This document shows, piece after piece, positions 10,626 to 21,187 of a stretch of DNA of 64,000 bases. The position numbers and the translations under genes are program-made. This stretch comes from Mycobacterium lepromatosis (GTDB taxonomy: Bacteria > Actinomycetota > Actinomycetes > Mycobacteriales > Mycobacteriaceae). The notes beneath the pieces are model-generated. The model searched no databases. It saw only the letters and a program-made list of their open reading frames with translations, and was not told where the DNA came from. The stretch lies in NCBI RefSeq assembly GCF_000975265.2, contig NZ_CP083405.1:1798001-1862000 (forward strand), written 5' to 3'. Each line of letters begins with the position of its first letter. The stretch's first letter is position 1.

Positions 10626-13600
10626 GTGCGTGTGACTGCCGCTAGCCGACACTTGTACGACACTGATCTCCTGGAGACTTTGGCGCAGCGCGTGGTGGTG
10701 GGCGACGGTGCAATGGGCACTCAGCTACAGGCAGCGGACCTCGCATTAGACGATTTCTGCGGCCTGGAGGGCTGCAACGAGATTCTCAACGAGACGCGTC
10801 CTGACGTACTGGAAACCATCCATCGCTGCTACTTCGAGGCAGGCGCGGACGTCGTCGAAACCAACACTTTCGGCTGCAACCTGTCCAACCTTGGTGACTA
10901 CGACATCGCCGACAAGATCAGGGACCTGTCGCAACGGGGCACCGTGATTGCGCGACGGGTCGCCGACGAGCTGACCACCCCCGACCACAAGCGATATGTG
11001 CTGGGGTCGATGGGGCCGGGCACCAAGTTGCCCACCCTGGGCCACACCGAGTATCGGGTCGTTCGAGACGCCTACATCGAGTCGGCGTTGGGCATGCTGG
11101 ACGGTGGCGCCGACGCCATCCTGGTCGAAACCTGCCAGGACTTGCTGCAGCTCAAGGCTGCAGTGCTGGGCTCGCGGCGCGCTATGATACAGGCCGGTCG
11201 GCACATTCCGGTCTTCGCCCACGTGACCGTCGAGACGACCGGAACGATGCTGCTGGGAAGTGAGATCGGCGCTGCGCTGGCTGCCGTAGAGTCGCTCGGT
11301 GTCGACATGATCGGTTTGAACTGCGCAACGGGCCCTGCCGAGATGAATGAGCATCTGCGGCACCTGTCCAGGCATGCCCGCATCCCGGTGTCTGTGATGC
11401 CCAACGCCGGGTTGCCGGTGTTGGGCGCCAGGGGCACTGAATACCCGCTGCAGCCGAATGAATTGGCTGAAGCGTTGGTTGGTTTCATCGCTGAATTTGG
11501 GCTTTCGCTGGTAGGTGGCTGCTGTGGTACCACCCCGGAGCACATCCGGGAAGTGGCCGCAGCTGTAGCCAGATGCAACGACGGGACAGTGCGACGCGGC
11601 GAGCGTCATGTGACCTACGAGCCGTCGGTTTCGTCGCTGTATACAGCCGTTCCATTCGCCCAGAATACCTCGGTCCTGATGATCGGCGAGCGTACGAATG
11701 CCAACGGCTCCAAGGCTTTTCGTGAGGCAATGATCGCCGAAGACTATCAAAAGTGTCTGGATATCGCCAAAGACCAAACCCGCGCCGGCGCACACCTGTT
11801 GGATCTGTGTGTCGATTACGTCGGCCGCGACGGCGTTGCCGATATGAAGGCGTTAGCCGGTCGGCTAGCAACGGTGTCGACATTGCCGATCATGCTGGAC
11901 TCTACCGAAATACCTGTTTTGCAAGCAGGTTTGGAGCACCTGGGCGGCCGCTGTGTGATCAACTCCGTCAACTACGAGGACGGCGACGGTCCCGAGTCAC
12001 GGTTTGTCAAGACCATGGAGCTGGTCGCTGAGCACGGCGCCGCGGTGGTTGCGCTGACCATCGACGAACAGGGTCAGGCCCGCACCGTTGAGAAGAAGGT
12101 CGAAATCGCGGAGCGGCTTATCAATGACATTACGAGTAACTGGGGCGTTGATAAATCGGCGATTCTCATCGACTGCTTGACGTTCACTATCGCCACCGGT
12201 CAGGAGGAGTCACGCAAAGACGGCATCGAGACTATCGAAGCGATTCGTGAACTGAAGAAGCGGCACCCCTCGGTACAGACCATTCTTGGGTTGTCCAACA
12301 TCTCCTTTGGTCTCAATCCTGCTGCGCGCCAAGTTCTTAACTCGGTTTTTCTGTATGAATGTCAAGAAGCAGGACTGGATTCCGCGATCGTGCACGCCTC
12401 AAAGATACTGCCCATCAACCGGATACCCGAAGAACAGCGCCAGGCTGCGTTAGATTTGGTGTATGACCGCCGTCGCGAAAACTACGACCCGCTGCAGAAG
12501 CTGATGTTGTTGTTCAAAGGTGTGTCGTCGGCGTCGTCGAAGGAAACACGGTTGGCAGAACTCGCTAAGCTGCCGTTGTTCGACCGGCTAGCGCAGCGGA
12601 TAGTCGATGGTGAGCGCAATGGTTTAGATGTCGATCTCAACGAGGCAATGACCCAAAAGCCGCCGTTGGCGATCATCAACGAGAACCTGCTGGACGGCAT
12701 GAAGACAGTCGGTGAATTGTTCGGCTCTGGGCAGATGCAGCTGCCGTTCGTGTTGCAGTCGGCCGAGGTGATGAAAGCCGCTGTGGCTTACCTAGAACCG
12801 CACATGGAGAAGTACGACGGCGACTTAGGCAAGGGGTCAGCCAAAGGACGGATTGTGCTGGCTACTGTCAAAGGAGATGTGCACGATATTGGCAAGAACC
12901 TCGTCGACATCATTCTGAGCAACAACGGCTACGAAGTGGTAAACCTCGGCATCAAGCAGTCGATTGCCAACATTCTCGAGGTAGCCAAGGATAAAAGCGC
13001 CGACGTGGTCGGGATGTCGGGCTTGCTGGTGAAATCGACCGTGGTCATGAAGGAAAATCTCGAGGAGATGAACACTCTCGGAGTCGCTGAGAAGTTCCCA
13101 GTGCTACTTGGCGGCGCGGCGTTGACCCGCAGCTATGTGGAAAACGACCTGGCCGAAGTCTACGAGGGCGAAGTGCATTACGCACGAGACGCTTTCGAGG
13201 GTCTGAAGTTGATGGACACCATCATGAGCGCCAAGCGCGGCGAGGTGCTTGCGCCGGGGAGTCCGGAGGCCTTAGCGGCAGAAACAGTTCGCGATAAGGA
13301 AGCTGAGCGCAAGGCACGCCATGAGCGGTCTAAGCGCATTGCAGCGCGGCGTAAGGCCGTTGAAGAGCCAGGTGAGGTGCCCGAACGCTCCGATGTCGCT
13401 ACTGATGTCCAAGTTCCGGCGCCGCCGTTCTGGGGTTCGCGGATCGTCAAGGGTCTGGCGGTGGCCGACTACACCAGGTTACTCGACGAGCGCGCGTTGT
13501 TTTTGGGCCAATGGGGATTACGTGGTGTGCGCAGCGGTGCGGGACCCGCGTACGAGGATTTGGTGCAGACCGAGGGCCGGCCGCGGTTGCGGTACTGGCT

Positions 13601-14246
13601 AGACAGATTGTCCACCTACGGAGTCTTGGGGTACGCCGCCGTGGTGTACGGTTACTTCCCGGCGGTTTCCGAGGGCAACGATATCGTTGTGCTTGCTGAG
13701 CCGAGACCGGACGCCGAGCAGCGGTATCGGTTTACCTTCCCGCGTCAGCAACGCGGTCGGTTCCTGTGCATCGCCGATTTTATTCGATCCCGGGATCTGG
13801 CAACCGAGCGGAGTGAAGTGGACGTGTTGCCGTTCCAGTTGGTGACCATGGGCCAACCCATTGCTGACTTCGTTGATGAGTTGTTCGCGTCCAATTCCTA
13901 TCGGGATTATCTCGAAGTGCATGGCATCGGTGTGCAACTCACCGAGGCGCTGGCCGAGTACTGGCACCGGCGCATTCGTGAAGAGCTGAAATTCTCCGGA
14001 GACCGGACGATGTCGGTCGACGACCCCGAGGCCGTCGAAGACTATTTCAAGCTCGGCTATCGGGGCGCCCGCTTCGCGTTCGGGTATGGAGCATGCCCTG
14101 ACCTGGAGGACCGGGCCAAGATGATGGAGCTGCTACAACCCGACCGCATCGGTGTGATGTTATCTGAAGAGTTGCAGCTACATCCCGAGCAATCGACTGA
14201 TGCGTTTGTGCTGCACCACCCGGCGGCTAAGTACTTCAACGTCTGA
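10626..14246 (+). CDS. metH: Cobalamin-dependent methionine synthase MetH
   Basis: Transfers the methyl group of methyltetrahydrofolate to homocysteine through B12. The 1206 residues contain all four modules. The homocysteine domain carries zinc ligands Cys233 (GLNCATG) and Cys299-Cys300 (VGGCCGTT). The pterin domain contains MIGERTNANGSKAFREAM. The B12-binding domain has the cobalt-ligand motif DVHDIGKN with His753. The C-terminal AdoMet reactivation domain contains RGARFAFGYGACPDLEDR. The start is a GTG at 10626, with no long upstream alternative. Because every catalytic motif is intact, the organism probably depends on available cobalamin here. No B12-riboswitch-like leader fits in the short 71-bp upstream gap. 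Confidence 0.97.
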   Translation: MRVTAASRHLYDTDLLETLAQRVVVGDGAMGTQLQAADLALDDFCGLEGCNEILNETRPDVLETIHRCYFEAGADVVETNTFGCNLSNLGDYDIADKIRDLSQRGTVIARRVADELTTPDHKRYVLGSMGPGTKLPTLGHTEYRVVRDAYIESALGMLDGGADAILVETCQDLLQLKAAVLGSRRAMIQAGRHIPVFAHVTVETTGTMLLGSEIGAALAAVESLGVDMIGLNCATGPAEMNEHLRHLSRHARIPVSVMPNAGLPVLGARGTEYPLQPNELAEALVGFIAEFGLSLVGGCCGTTPEHIREVAAAVARCNDGTVRRGERHVTYEPSVSSLYTAVPFAQNTSVLMIGERTNANGSKAFREAMIAEDYQKCLDIAKDQTRAGAHLLDLCVDYVGRDGVADMKALAGRLATVSTLPIMLDSTEIPVLQAGLEHLGGRCVINSVNYEDGDGPESRFVKTMELVAEHGAAVVALTIDEQGQARTVEKKVEIAERLINDITSNWGVDKSAILIDCLTFTIATGQEESRKDGIETIEAIRELKKRHPSVQTILGLSNISFGLNPAARQVLNSVFLYECQEAGLDSAIVHASKILPINRIPEEQRQAALDLVYDRRRENYDPLQKLMLLFKGVSSASSKETRLAELAKLPLFDRLAQRIVDGERNGLDVDLNEAMTQKPPLAIINENLLDGMKTVGELFGSGQMQLPFVLQSAEVMKAAVAYLEPHMEKYDGDLGKGSAKGRIVLATVKGDVHDIGKNLVDIILSNNGYEVVNLGIKQSIANILEVAKDKSADVVGMSGLLVKSTVVMKENLEEMNTLGVAEKFPVLLGGAALTRSYVENDLAEVYEGEVHYARDAFEGLKLMDTIMSAKRGEVLAPGSPEALAAETVRDKEAERKARHERSKRIAARRKAVEEPGEVPERSDVATDVQVPAPPFWGSRIVKGLAVADYTRLLDERALFLGQWGLRGVRSGAGPAYEDLVQTEGRPRLRYWLDRLSTYGVLGYAAVVYGYFPAVSEGNDIVVLAEPRPDAEQRYRFTFPRQQRGRFLCIADFIRSRDLATERSEVDVLPFQLVTMGQPIADFVDELFASNSYRDYLEVHGIGVQLTEALAEYWHRRIREELKFSGDRTMSVDDPEAVEDYFKLGYRGARFAFGYGACPDLEDRAKMMELLQPDRIGVMLSEELQLHPEQSTDAFVLHHPAAKYFNV

Positions 14247-14271
14247 GGGCTACCTTGGCCCGTCAGCCCTC
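14245..14271 (+). terminator. Possible hairpin terminator after metH
   Basis: A 7-bp perfect stem (GAGGGCT at 14245-14251 with AGCCCTC at 14265-14271) and a 13-nt loop directly follow the metH stop. There is no U-tract, as is common for mycobacterial intrinsic terminators. It lies between convergent metH and the PPE pseudogene. Confidence 0.35.
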
Positions 14272-15480
14272 CAGGTGTGCTGCCGCATCGGCTCCTGAGA
14301 AGCTTCGCCGATATAGAAGCTGCCCAACAAAACGAGTCGTTTGGCTTGGTTGGCAGTAGAACTCGTGAGAGGTTCGGCAAACCCGAACAGTTCGATACCG
14401 TGGTCGGTGCCGAGGATCTGCTCGGCTATTCCCGAGTCTGATACGGTCATGCTTCCGTTGTCTACGAGGAGTGCGAACCGGTACTGTCGATAACGGAATC
14501 GCCCTGAGCAGCACCTACCCTTGGATGCGGGGAGACGTCGGTGTCGTGGCCGTGACGGATGTAGCAGTGGCGACGGGCGCAGCGGGGCTGGTGCCGATAA
14601 ACGTGACTCCGCTAATCGCGGGCAAGCTCTGCCCGGCCAGGGCAGTTGGAATGTGCTACGTCGATCAACGGTCTCGCATCTTCGCCCAGCACGCAACCGA
14701 CGGCAAGCCCGGTCAAGCCGACCGCATCGATAAGCAACAGCAGCGGAGCGAACGGGCCGAAATAGATCATGGTGTCTAACATTGAGTAAGTGGTGATTGT
14801 GATGACCTGGCTGGACCCCAAGTAGGTGAACGCGTTCAGTAGCTGGGTGATGAGCATGCTGAGAGGTCCGGACAGGAATTCGGCGGCTAGGTTCCAGAGA
14901 AACTCCGGGAACTCCTTGATTAGCTAAACAATTAATTTGTTGGTTGGGTCGGGGAAGCTACCACCGGAGCCGCTGGTGGCCGACGATGTACAGCGCGGGT
15001 GACGTCGCTGCCGCTGCTTCCAGGCTTTCGTTTGAGACCACTTGATAGACGCTCATTGTGTTTGCTGCCTGAACCCCACATCTCCGTGCACTCCGTGCAT
15101 ATAGTCGGCTGTGTTGAGCGCCAGGGATATGGTGTTGATGCCAAAGAAATTGGTCGTGCTCATTGCTGCATACTGAGCATGGTTGGCTGCGAGGTCGGTG
15201 AGAGGTCGATATGCCGCCCAATGCGGAGGTGTAACCGGCGGCGGCCGGCACGTAGCCAACAAAAGAACGGTTGATGGGCCGTGACGAACCGCTCTGTGCT
15301 CGGCTCCATCTCACCTGGTTGCATGCGAGGATACGAGTAATTGTCGCGAGTTCGGTTGTAGCGTCAATATGTATATTTGGACTGCCAGAAATGGACCGGG
15401 ACCGGTGCCAGTGGACAGCAGCACTGAATGCACCTTGCTGGCAGTACAAGCTACACCGTAGAAGTCACGTTCGGGGTTGA
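14258..15480 (-). pseudogene. PPE-family protein pseudogene (PPE37-like position)
   Basis: Minus-strand fragments carry PPE hallmarks in several frames. The diagnostic TNFFGIN motif is followed by [12 protein letters not shown] (about 15070-15160). Upstream of it lies a segment like the Ala-rich [10 protein letters not shown] linker and [14 protein letters not shown] (about 15170-15260). A later fragment, MLITQLLNAFTYLG, resembles the PPE middle region. Multiple stops and frameshifts split the gene. Its place between metH and hisE equals that of PPE37 (Rv2123), an iron-regulated gene in M. tuberculosis. The boundaries are approximate and the last 300 bp at the 3' side are the least certain. 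Confidence 0.75.
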
Positions 15481-15744
15481 CCGTCCTTCAGCCACAACAT
15501 GTAAACATATACATATACGATTAAATTAAAGCTTACATCAAGGCGTTCTAGGGCAACGTGGTGGCCTTGGATGGTTGTGCCCCAAGCCTCGGGGGTAGGC
15601 AGTTCATCTTCGGTGTGCGGGGTAGTCCCACCTCAGGAAGGTGCTGGCCATGCCCGACGGGGCTTTGCCTGCACTGTTGCCGCTGCGTGACTGGAGGCGT
15701 CTCGAGTCGCTCGGTGAAACCGCCGTGACTTTGCTAGCTGGCAT

Positions 15745-16026
15745 GTGAAACAATCGCTGGCCGTGAAGACCTTCGAGGATCTGTTCGCCGAACTCAGCGA
15801 TCGTGTTTCTACCCGGCTTACCGGCAGTGCCACAGTGGTATCCCTGGACGGTGGAATACATGCGCTGGGCAAAAAGATCCTGGAGGAGGCCGGCGAGGTG
15901 TGGTTGGCTGCCGAACACGAACCCAAGGAAGCGTTGGCCGAAGAGGTTAGCCAGTTGCTGTATTGGACCCAGGTGCTTATGATCTCGCGCGGGCTGTCGC
16001 TCGATGACGTCTATCGGAAACTATGA
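15745..16026 (+). CDS. hisE: Phosphoribosyl-ATP pyrophosphohydrolase HisE
   Basis: A 93-residue all-alpha NTP-pyrophosphatase that converts PR-ATP to PR-AMP, the second histidine-biosynthesis step. The conserved helix pair is clear: [19 protein letters not shown] holds metal-binding Glu residues, and [14 protein letters not shown] follows. It starts with GTG at 15745, giving the same length as the M. tuberculosis protein (93 aa). It overlaps hisG by 4 bp (ATGA), so the two are coupled. The roughly 260 bp upstream, down to the PPE pseudogene, contain no gene and are AT-rich around 15500-15535; they probably carry the promoter. Confidence 0.95.
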   Translation: MKQSLAVKTFEDLFAELSDRVSTRLTGSATVVSLDGGIHALGKKILEEAGEVWLAAEHEPKEALAEEVSQLLYWTQVLMISRGLSLDDVYRKL

Positions 16027-16892
16027 GCATGCTGCGGGTTGCTGTTCCTAACAAAGGTGCGCTAAGCGAGCCGGCTACCGAGATCCTTGCGGAGGCTGGC
16101 TATCGGCGACGCACTGATCCCAAGGACCTTACTGTTGTCGACCCCGTCAACCGCGTTGAGTTTTTCTTTCTGCGGCCCAAGGACATTGCCATCTATGTAG
16201 GTTCCGGAGATCTCGACTTCGGCATTACCGGAAGAGACCTGGTGCACGATTCTGATGCGTCGGTGTGTGAACGCCTGGCGCTAGGTTTCGGATCGTCCAG
16301 CTTTCGTTATGCCGGCCCTGCTGGACGTGATTGGACGACTTCGGATCTAGCCGAAAAAAGGATCGCCACTGCCTATCCGAACTTGGTACGAAAGGACTTG
16401 GCTGCCAAGGGTATTGAAGCAAAAGTTATAAGACTTGACGGCGCTGTCGAGATCTCGGTGCAACTTGGAGTGGCCGACGCCATCGCCGACGTGGTCGGGT
16501 CCGGACGCACTCTGAGCTTGCATGATCTCGTGGCCTTTGGCGAGCCATTGTGTGATTCGGAGGCGGTGTTGATCGAGCGCGGGGATCGAGGCAGCCACGA
16601 TCACCATGAGACAGTCGCGGCGCGCGACCAACTGGTCGCTCGGATCCAAGGGGTGGTGTTTGGTCAACAGTATTTGATGCTGGACTACGACTGCCCGCGC
16701 TCGGTACTGGACAAAGCCACGTCGATCACGTCGGGACTGGAGTCACCGACCATAGCTCCACTGGCCGAGCCGGGCTGGGTTGCAATTCGTGCGTTGGTGC
16801 CCCGCCGAGATATCAACGGGATCATGGACGAGCTTGCCTCCATCGGAGCCAAAGCGATTCTGGCTTCTGACATTAGGTTCTGCCGATTTTGA
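16023..16892 (+). CDS. hisG: ATP phosphoribosyltransferase HisG (long form)
   Basis: Catalyses the first, feedback-inhibited step of histidine synthesis (ATP + PRPP). At 289 residues it is the long form with a C-terminal ACT-like histidine-binding domain, so it does not need HisZ. Typical blocks are visible: [13 protein letters not shown] at the N-terminus, [15 protein letters not shown], and the PRPP-binding segment [10 protein letters not shown]. The C-terminal region ends [17 protein letters not shown] and then [16 protein letters not shown]. An internal ATG at 16029 (MLRVAVPN) matches the usual start and may be the true one. The coupling overlap with hisE supports 16023. Confidence 0.96.
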   Translation: MSMLRVAVPNKGALSEPATEILAEAGYRRRTDPKDLTVVDPVNRVEFFFLRPKDIAIYVGSGDLDFGITGRDLVHDSDASVCERLALGFGSSSFRYAGPAGRDWTTSDLAEKRIATAYPNLVRKDLAAKGIEAKVIRLDGAVEISVQLGVADAIADVVGSGRTLSLHDLVAFGEPLCDSEAVLIERGDRGSHDHHETVAARDQLVARIQGVVFGQQYLMLDYDCPRSVLDKATSITSGLESPTIAPLAEPGWVAIRALVPRRDINGIMDELASIGAKAILASDIRFCRF

Positions 16893-16989
16893 GGCTTCGT
16901 TGTGTTAGCCGTTCGGCTACGGCCGATTTCCATCGGACTAATGACACCCTCTTTGGGTTATATCGGTATTTGTCGCTGAGCTGTTCATC

Positions 16990-17480
16990 TTGACAGGAGG
17001 GTCTCCGTGACGCATTACCTTGTTCTTTTGCTGACTCTACTTGATTGGTGTTACTGCCGAATCTTATTATCTGACAGCTCCCAGCTGTGGTTTCCTGAGC
17101 AACTTTACTCGCCTGGATCAACTTCCTTGGTACATAGTAAATTGGGGTAGGTAATTTCATCACTGTTGTGATCCTCACCGTTATTGTGGTCGCAGAACTG
17201 GTCAACGACAAGCTTCCTAAAACACCGACTTGGATCGAGTCTCCAGCGTTTACTGTGCGGAGCGTGACAGGCGCGTTTTCCGGCGCTGTAATAAGTACCG
17301 TCAGGTGCTATTTGTGACCGCACTTGGTAGCCGGCTTCGTTGGTGTGGTGCTCGGGACCCTGGGTGATTAGCAGGCGCGCAACTGACTGGTCGTTGCCGC
17401 CGATCCAGATCGCCGTCGACCTGCCGGATCGTGCTGCTGGAGGATGCAATCACGGTCTTGGGCTGGTTCCGCAATCGTTG
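16990..17480 (+). pseudogene. Possible DUF456-type membrane protein pseudogene (Rv2120c position)
   Basis: After hisG there is a ribosome-binding-like AGGAGGG and a GTG at about 17006, followed by hydrophobic but broken frames. One fragment (about 17230-17370) reads VRSVTGAFSGAVISTV and then LVAGFVGVVLGTLGD, like the glycine-rich membrane segments of DUF456 proteins. M. tuberculosis has such a gene (Rv2120c) at this place. Stops in all frames exclude an intact gene. Identification rests on position and weak similarity. Confidence 0.4.
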
Positions 17481-18294
17481 CGCTCACGGGTTCTCTGTGG
17501 GTAAGCATGTCAATGCGGTCGTCGGTGGCGACGGGCAGGCTGATGACTGCCGAACAGCCCGTGGTGATAGTAGAAGCGCAAACTCAGTGGTGGCACCCGT
17601 GTCAACATCGGATGTATCCCAACCAAGAAGTTGGTAGCTAGCACGCATAATAGCGCAATTGGACTGCCGTGGAGTATGATACAGCAGTAAGCGCTGGGCT
17701 AATTAGTGTGGACATGGCGAAAGTCAAGGGGCGCAAAGACCGCCAGGTTGTTTAAATCTGTTTAGACAACCTGGACAGCTGCAACGTCTTTCGTGGCTAC
17801 GTTTGTTTCGAGGATACGCGTACCTACTGCGTCAGTGCGGACTTGCTGCGGGCTGACCGGATCTTCCTCAATGTTGATGGTCTTGTGGTGGTGCCGGACA
17901 TCCCGGGGCTCTACGATATCGAATCCTTTACCGATACCGAATTCCTTACTTATGTTGTATAGATTCTCGAGCTCGATACTTTGTTATTCCACCTCGTCAT
18001 CCTCGGTGGCAGTTACATCGCGTTGGAGTGTGCGTAGATATATCGTCGCTTAGAAGTCCGGGTGGGGTCATCATCGAGAGGTGCCTACGGACTGGCCTTC
18101 CGCGAAGACCAGGCTGTCTCAGCCGCCATCAGAGAGATCCTGGAAGTTGGAGGTATCAACATTGCCGTCGGAGTTAACGATGTGTGGGTTAGTAGGCGCT
18201 ACAGTGGTTCCGGAGGATTTAAGCTCACACCCAGTGCTGGTGTTGTTCCGCTTCAGGGCAACCAATCTATTGTTGGCCGTGGGACGGCAGTCTA

Positions 18295-18328
18295 ACAACG
18301 ACGATCTGGTTCCTGAGATCGTCGTTGT
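18295..18328. repeat. Perfect 13-bp inverted repeat inside the oxidoreductase pseudogene
   Basis: Arms ACAACGACGATCT (18295-18307) and AGATCGTCGTTGT (18316-18328) are exact reverse complements around an 8-nt loop. The repeat lies inside the former coding frame, not at a gene end, so it is not an obvious terminator. Confidence 0.8.
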
Positions 18329-18636
18329 GCATACTGAAGCTTGCGGCTGCAAGGTAGTCGACAACCAACTCAAGATCAATGTCGACTATATTTGGGCGAT
18401 GGGAGATCGTAACGGCGAGGGTGATTTCATCCACACGTCCGTACAACGATTACGAGATCGTTGCTGCCAACCTGCTTGACGATGACCCGCCTTGTGTGAG
18501 TGACCTCACCACCTATGCACTGTGTATCGACTCCCTGCTGGGGCGTGGCGGCATGACCGGATCTCACGGCAGCAAGACGCTGATTGGTAAGCGTCAGTGA
18601 CTAGGGTTGGGTAGAGAAGTGGACAAGGTGAGATGC

Positions 18637-18672
18637 AAGGCTACATTAAGTTTTAAGGCTACATTAAGTTTT
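18637..18672. repeat. 18-bp tandem duplication
   Basis: The unit AAGGCTACATTAAGTTTT occurs twice head to tail (18637-18654 and 18655-18672) within the oxidoreductase pseudogene. It adds six codons' worth of sequence without shifting frame. Confidence 0.9.
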
Positions 18673-18978
18673 ATAGTGATCGACAGCCAATGCTCATTAG
18701 GTCCCTGGGAGCAGCCATCTTTGGAGTAAGCGGTGACCGAAGCGATTCACACCATTCTGAACGTCATGTCAGCCAAAGCGCCCAATACCACGCTATCGCG
18801 CACGGTGCCCCACCATCCCACCGTCAGCGATCTCATTTCCAGGATGCTGCAGGAGGTGCGGCTACTCGAGTAGTACCTGGGTGCCAATTGGGTGTTTCCG
18901 ACGGTGAGATCGACAGCAGCGTGCAGGCCATTCGCACTTCCTCGCTCCAGCTCAAACCTTGACGAAAACTCGTCGCGA

Positions 18979-19863
18979 CTAAGCCGCCGGTTCCGTTAGA
19001 CGGGCAACGGCTTCCGTGTGCGCATGATCCGGCCATCCAGGGTAGGGCGGCGGCGTACCTCCGAAAGCCGGACAATGATCCTGGTGTGGGCACCACTCGC
19101 ATAACCGCGACGGATTGGGACGGAAATCGCCTGTTTCACGAACGCATTGGATCGTGTGCCAGATTGCCATCAACGTCTTTTCGAAGCGCAACAGCTCGTC
19201 ACGGTCCGGCGCGTAGTCCAGCAGCTGGCTGTCAGCCAGGTAGATAAGCCGCAGTCGGGTGGGCAGCACACCGCGTGAATGCAGTAGCATCACTGCGTAA
19301 AACTTCATTTGAAACATCGCCTTGAACTCGGCTAGAGCTTGCGCAGCTGGCGGGGCCTTGCTGGTCTTGTAGTCCACCACCCGTAGCTCGCCGGTGGCGG
19401 CGACGTCGATCCGGTCGATAAAGCCGCGCAGCAAGATGCCGTCGTGCAATTCGACTTCCACACGTTGTTCGCAGCTTTGCGGGTTGAAGCGGGTGGGGTC
19501 TTCGAGCCGGTAATAGCTGGAGAGCAACGTGCGGGCTTCGTCCAGCAATTGGGTTCGCTGCTTAGCATCCAGCTCGCCGACCAGGTTTTGCTCTGCAGTG
19601 ATCATCTGTTCCCACACAGGTTCCACGAGCGCTCGTGCAGTGTCTGAGCAGCGCCGCGGCGCGGGCAGGCTATAGAGCCGTTGCAGCGTGGCGTGAACCA
19701 GTGAGCCGCGGAGCTGCGCGACAGACGGCGTTTCGGGCAACCGGTCGATCGCCCGGAACCGATACAATAGTGGGCACTGCTTGAAGTCCGCCACACGCGA
19801 GGGTGATAGTGCAGGCCGTGGCGAACATACATTCGGTCGGAGTGGCTCCGGCTGGTCGATCAT
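18979..19863 (-). CDS. RecB-family PD-(D/E)XK exonuclease with probable Fe-S cluster (Rv2119-like)
   Basis: A 294-residue single-domain nuclease related to the RecB/Cas4/AddB nuclease domain. Visible parts are the N-terminal cysteine motif (SRVADFKQCPLLYRFRAID), the catalytic motif II/III region with Asp and VVDYKTSKAPP (D-xK type), and the C-terminal cluster CEWCPHQDHC. The C-terminal Cys residues together with the N-terminal Cys are the usual four ligands of a 4Fe-4S cluster in this family. The protein is likely to act in DNA end processing, but no partner helicase is encoded nearby. It is divergent from trmI with 73 bp between starts. No cas genes are present, so it is not a Cas4 in context. 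Confidence 0.88.
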   Translation of the reverse strand: MIDQPEPLRPNVCSPRPALSPSRVADFKQCPLLYRFRAIDRLPETPSVAQLRGSLVHATLQRLYSLPAPRRCSDTARALVEPVWEQMITAEQNLVGELDAKQRTQLLDEARTLLSSYYRLEDPTRFNPQSCEQRVEVELHDGILLRGFIDRIDVAATGELRVVDYKTSKAPPAAQALAEFKAMFQMKFYAVMLLHSRGVLPTRLRLIYLADSQLLDYAPDRDELLRFEKTLMAIWHTIQCVRETGDFRPNPSRLCEWCPHQDHCPAFGGTPPPYPGWPDHAHTEAVARLTEPAA

Positions 19864-19876
19864 GACGGCAGCCTAG

Positions 19877-20782
<906 letters not shown>

Positions 20783-20885
20783 GGAGCATGACGGCTAGTG
20801 ATGATCGCGAGTGCGGCGAAGCCGGGCGTAGCGAGTTATCATCATTTGATTAGCGTATACTACTATATCGGAAAACCGCCTGAGC

Positions 20886-21179
20886 TTAATCGTCGCTGCG
20901 TTGCAGACCGCGGCGAATGTGGAGCAGCTCGAACTCAGGGTGTGCGGCTACTAAGCGTTCGGCGGCATCGAGCACATCAACGGTGTGACTGCGGTCGCCC
21001 GACACCATAGCCACACCGACGCCAGCTCGGCGATGCAGGTCGTGTGAACTGGTCTCAGCGGCCGACACGCCGAACTTGCGCTGCAGCTCGGCGACAATTG
21101 GCCGGATTAGCGACCGCTTTTGTTTGAGTGAATGGACGTCGCCCAGCAGCACATCGAACTCGAGCCAGCCGATCCACAT
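20886..21179 (-). CDS. DUF503 family protein (Rv2117-like)
   Basis: A 97-residue DUF503 (YlxP-like) protein. The core WIGWLEFDVLLGDVHSLKQK and the segment ERLVAAHPEFELLHIRRGL are typical. YlxP proteins in other bacteria are usually near ribosome-maturation genes such as rbfA and truB; here it sits after lppK instead. I chose the ATG at 21179, where family similarity starts. A TTG at 21191 would overlap the lppK stop (TTGA) and is the coupled alternative. The function is not experimentally settled. Confidence 0.85.
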   Translation of the reverse strand: MWIGWLEFDVLLGDVHSLKQKRSLIRPIVAELQRKFGVSAAETSSHDLHRRAGVGVAMVSGDRSHTVDVLDAAERLVAAHPEFELLHIRRGLQRSDD

Positions 21180-21187
21180 ACCGCGGG

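Larger units (their letters stand above)
17700..18873 (+). pseudogene. Class I pyridine nucleotide-disulfide oxidoreductase pseudogene (RclA/MerA-like)
   Basis: Fragments in order match flavoprotein disulfide reductases of the YkgC/RclA type. Early pieces are LRADRIFLNVDGLVVVPDIPG and LVILGGSYIALECA (the NAD-binding GGxYIALE motif). The FAD-binding IWAMGDRNGEGDF lies near 18391-18430, followed by NDYEIVAANLLDDDP. The dimerisation-domain end runs from SLGAAIFGVSGD to VRLLE and a stop at 18871-18873. At least four frameshifts or stops separate them, and the N-terminal CxxxxC redox region is not recognisable. In M. tuberculosis Rv2120c and recB-like Rv2119 are adjacent, so this gene is extra relative to that genome. 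Confidence 0.8.

Noticed and set aside
10746..11795. 349-codon frame on the minus strand opposite metH
   Set aside because: Shadow of a strongly coding plus-strand gene with high third-position GC; no family features and no start signal.
18979..19863. Cas4 nuclease and an associated CRISPR system
   Set aside because: The nuclease has the PD-(D/E)XK and Cys-cluster pattern shared with Cas4, but there are no direct-repeat arrays or other cas genes in the window.
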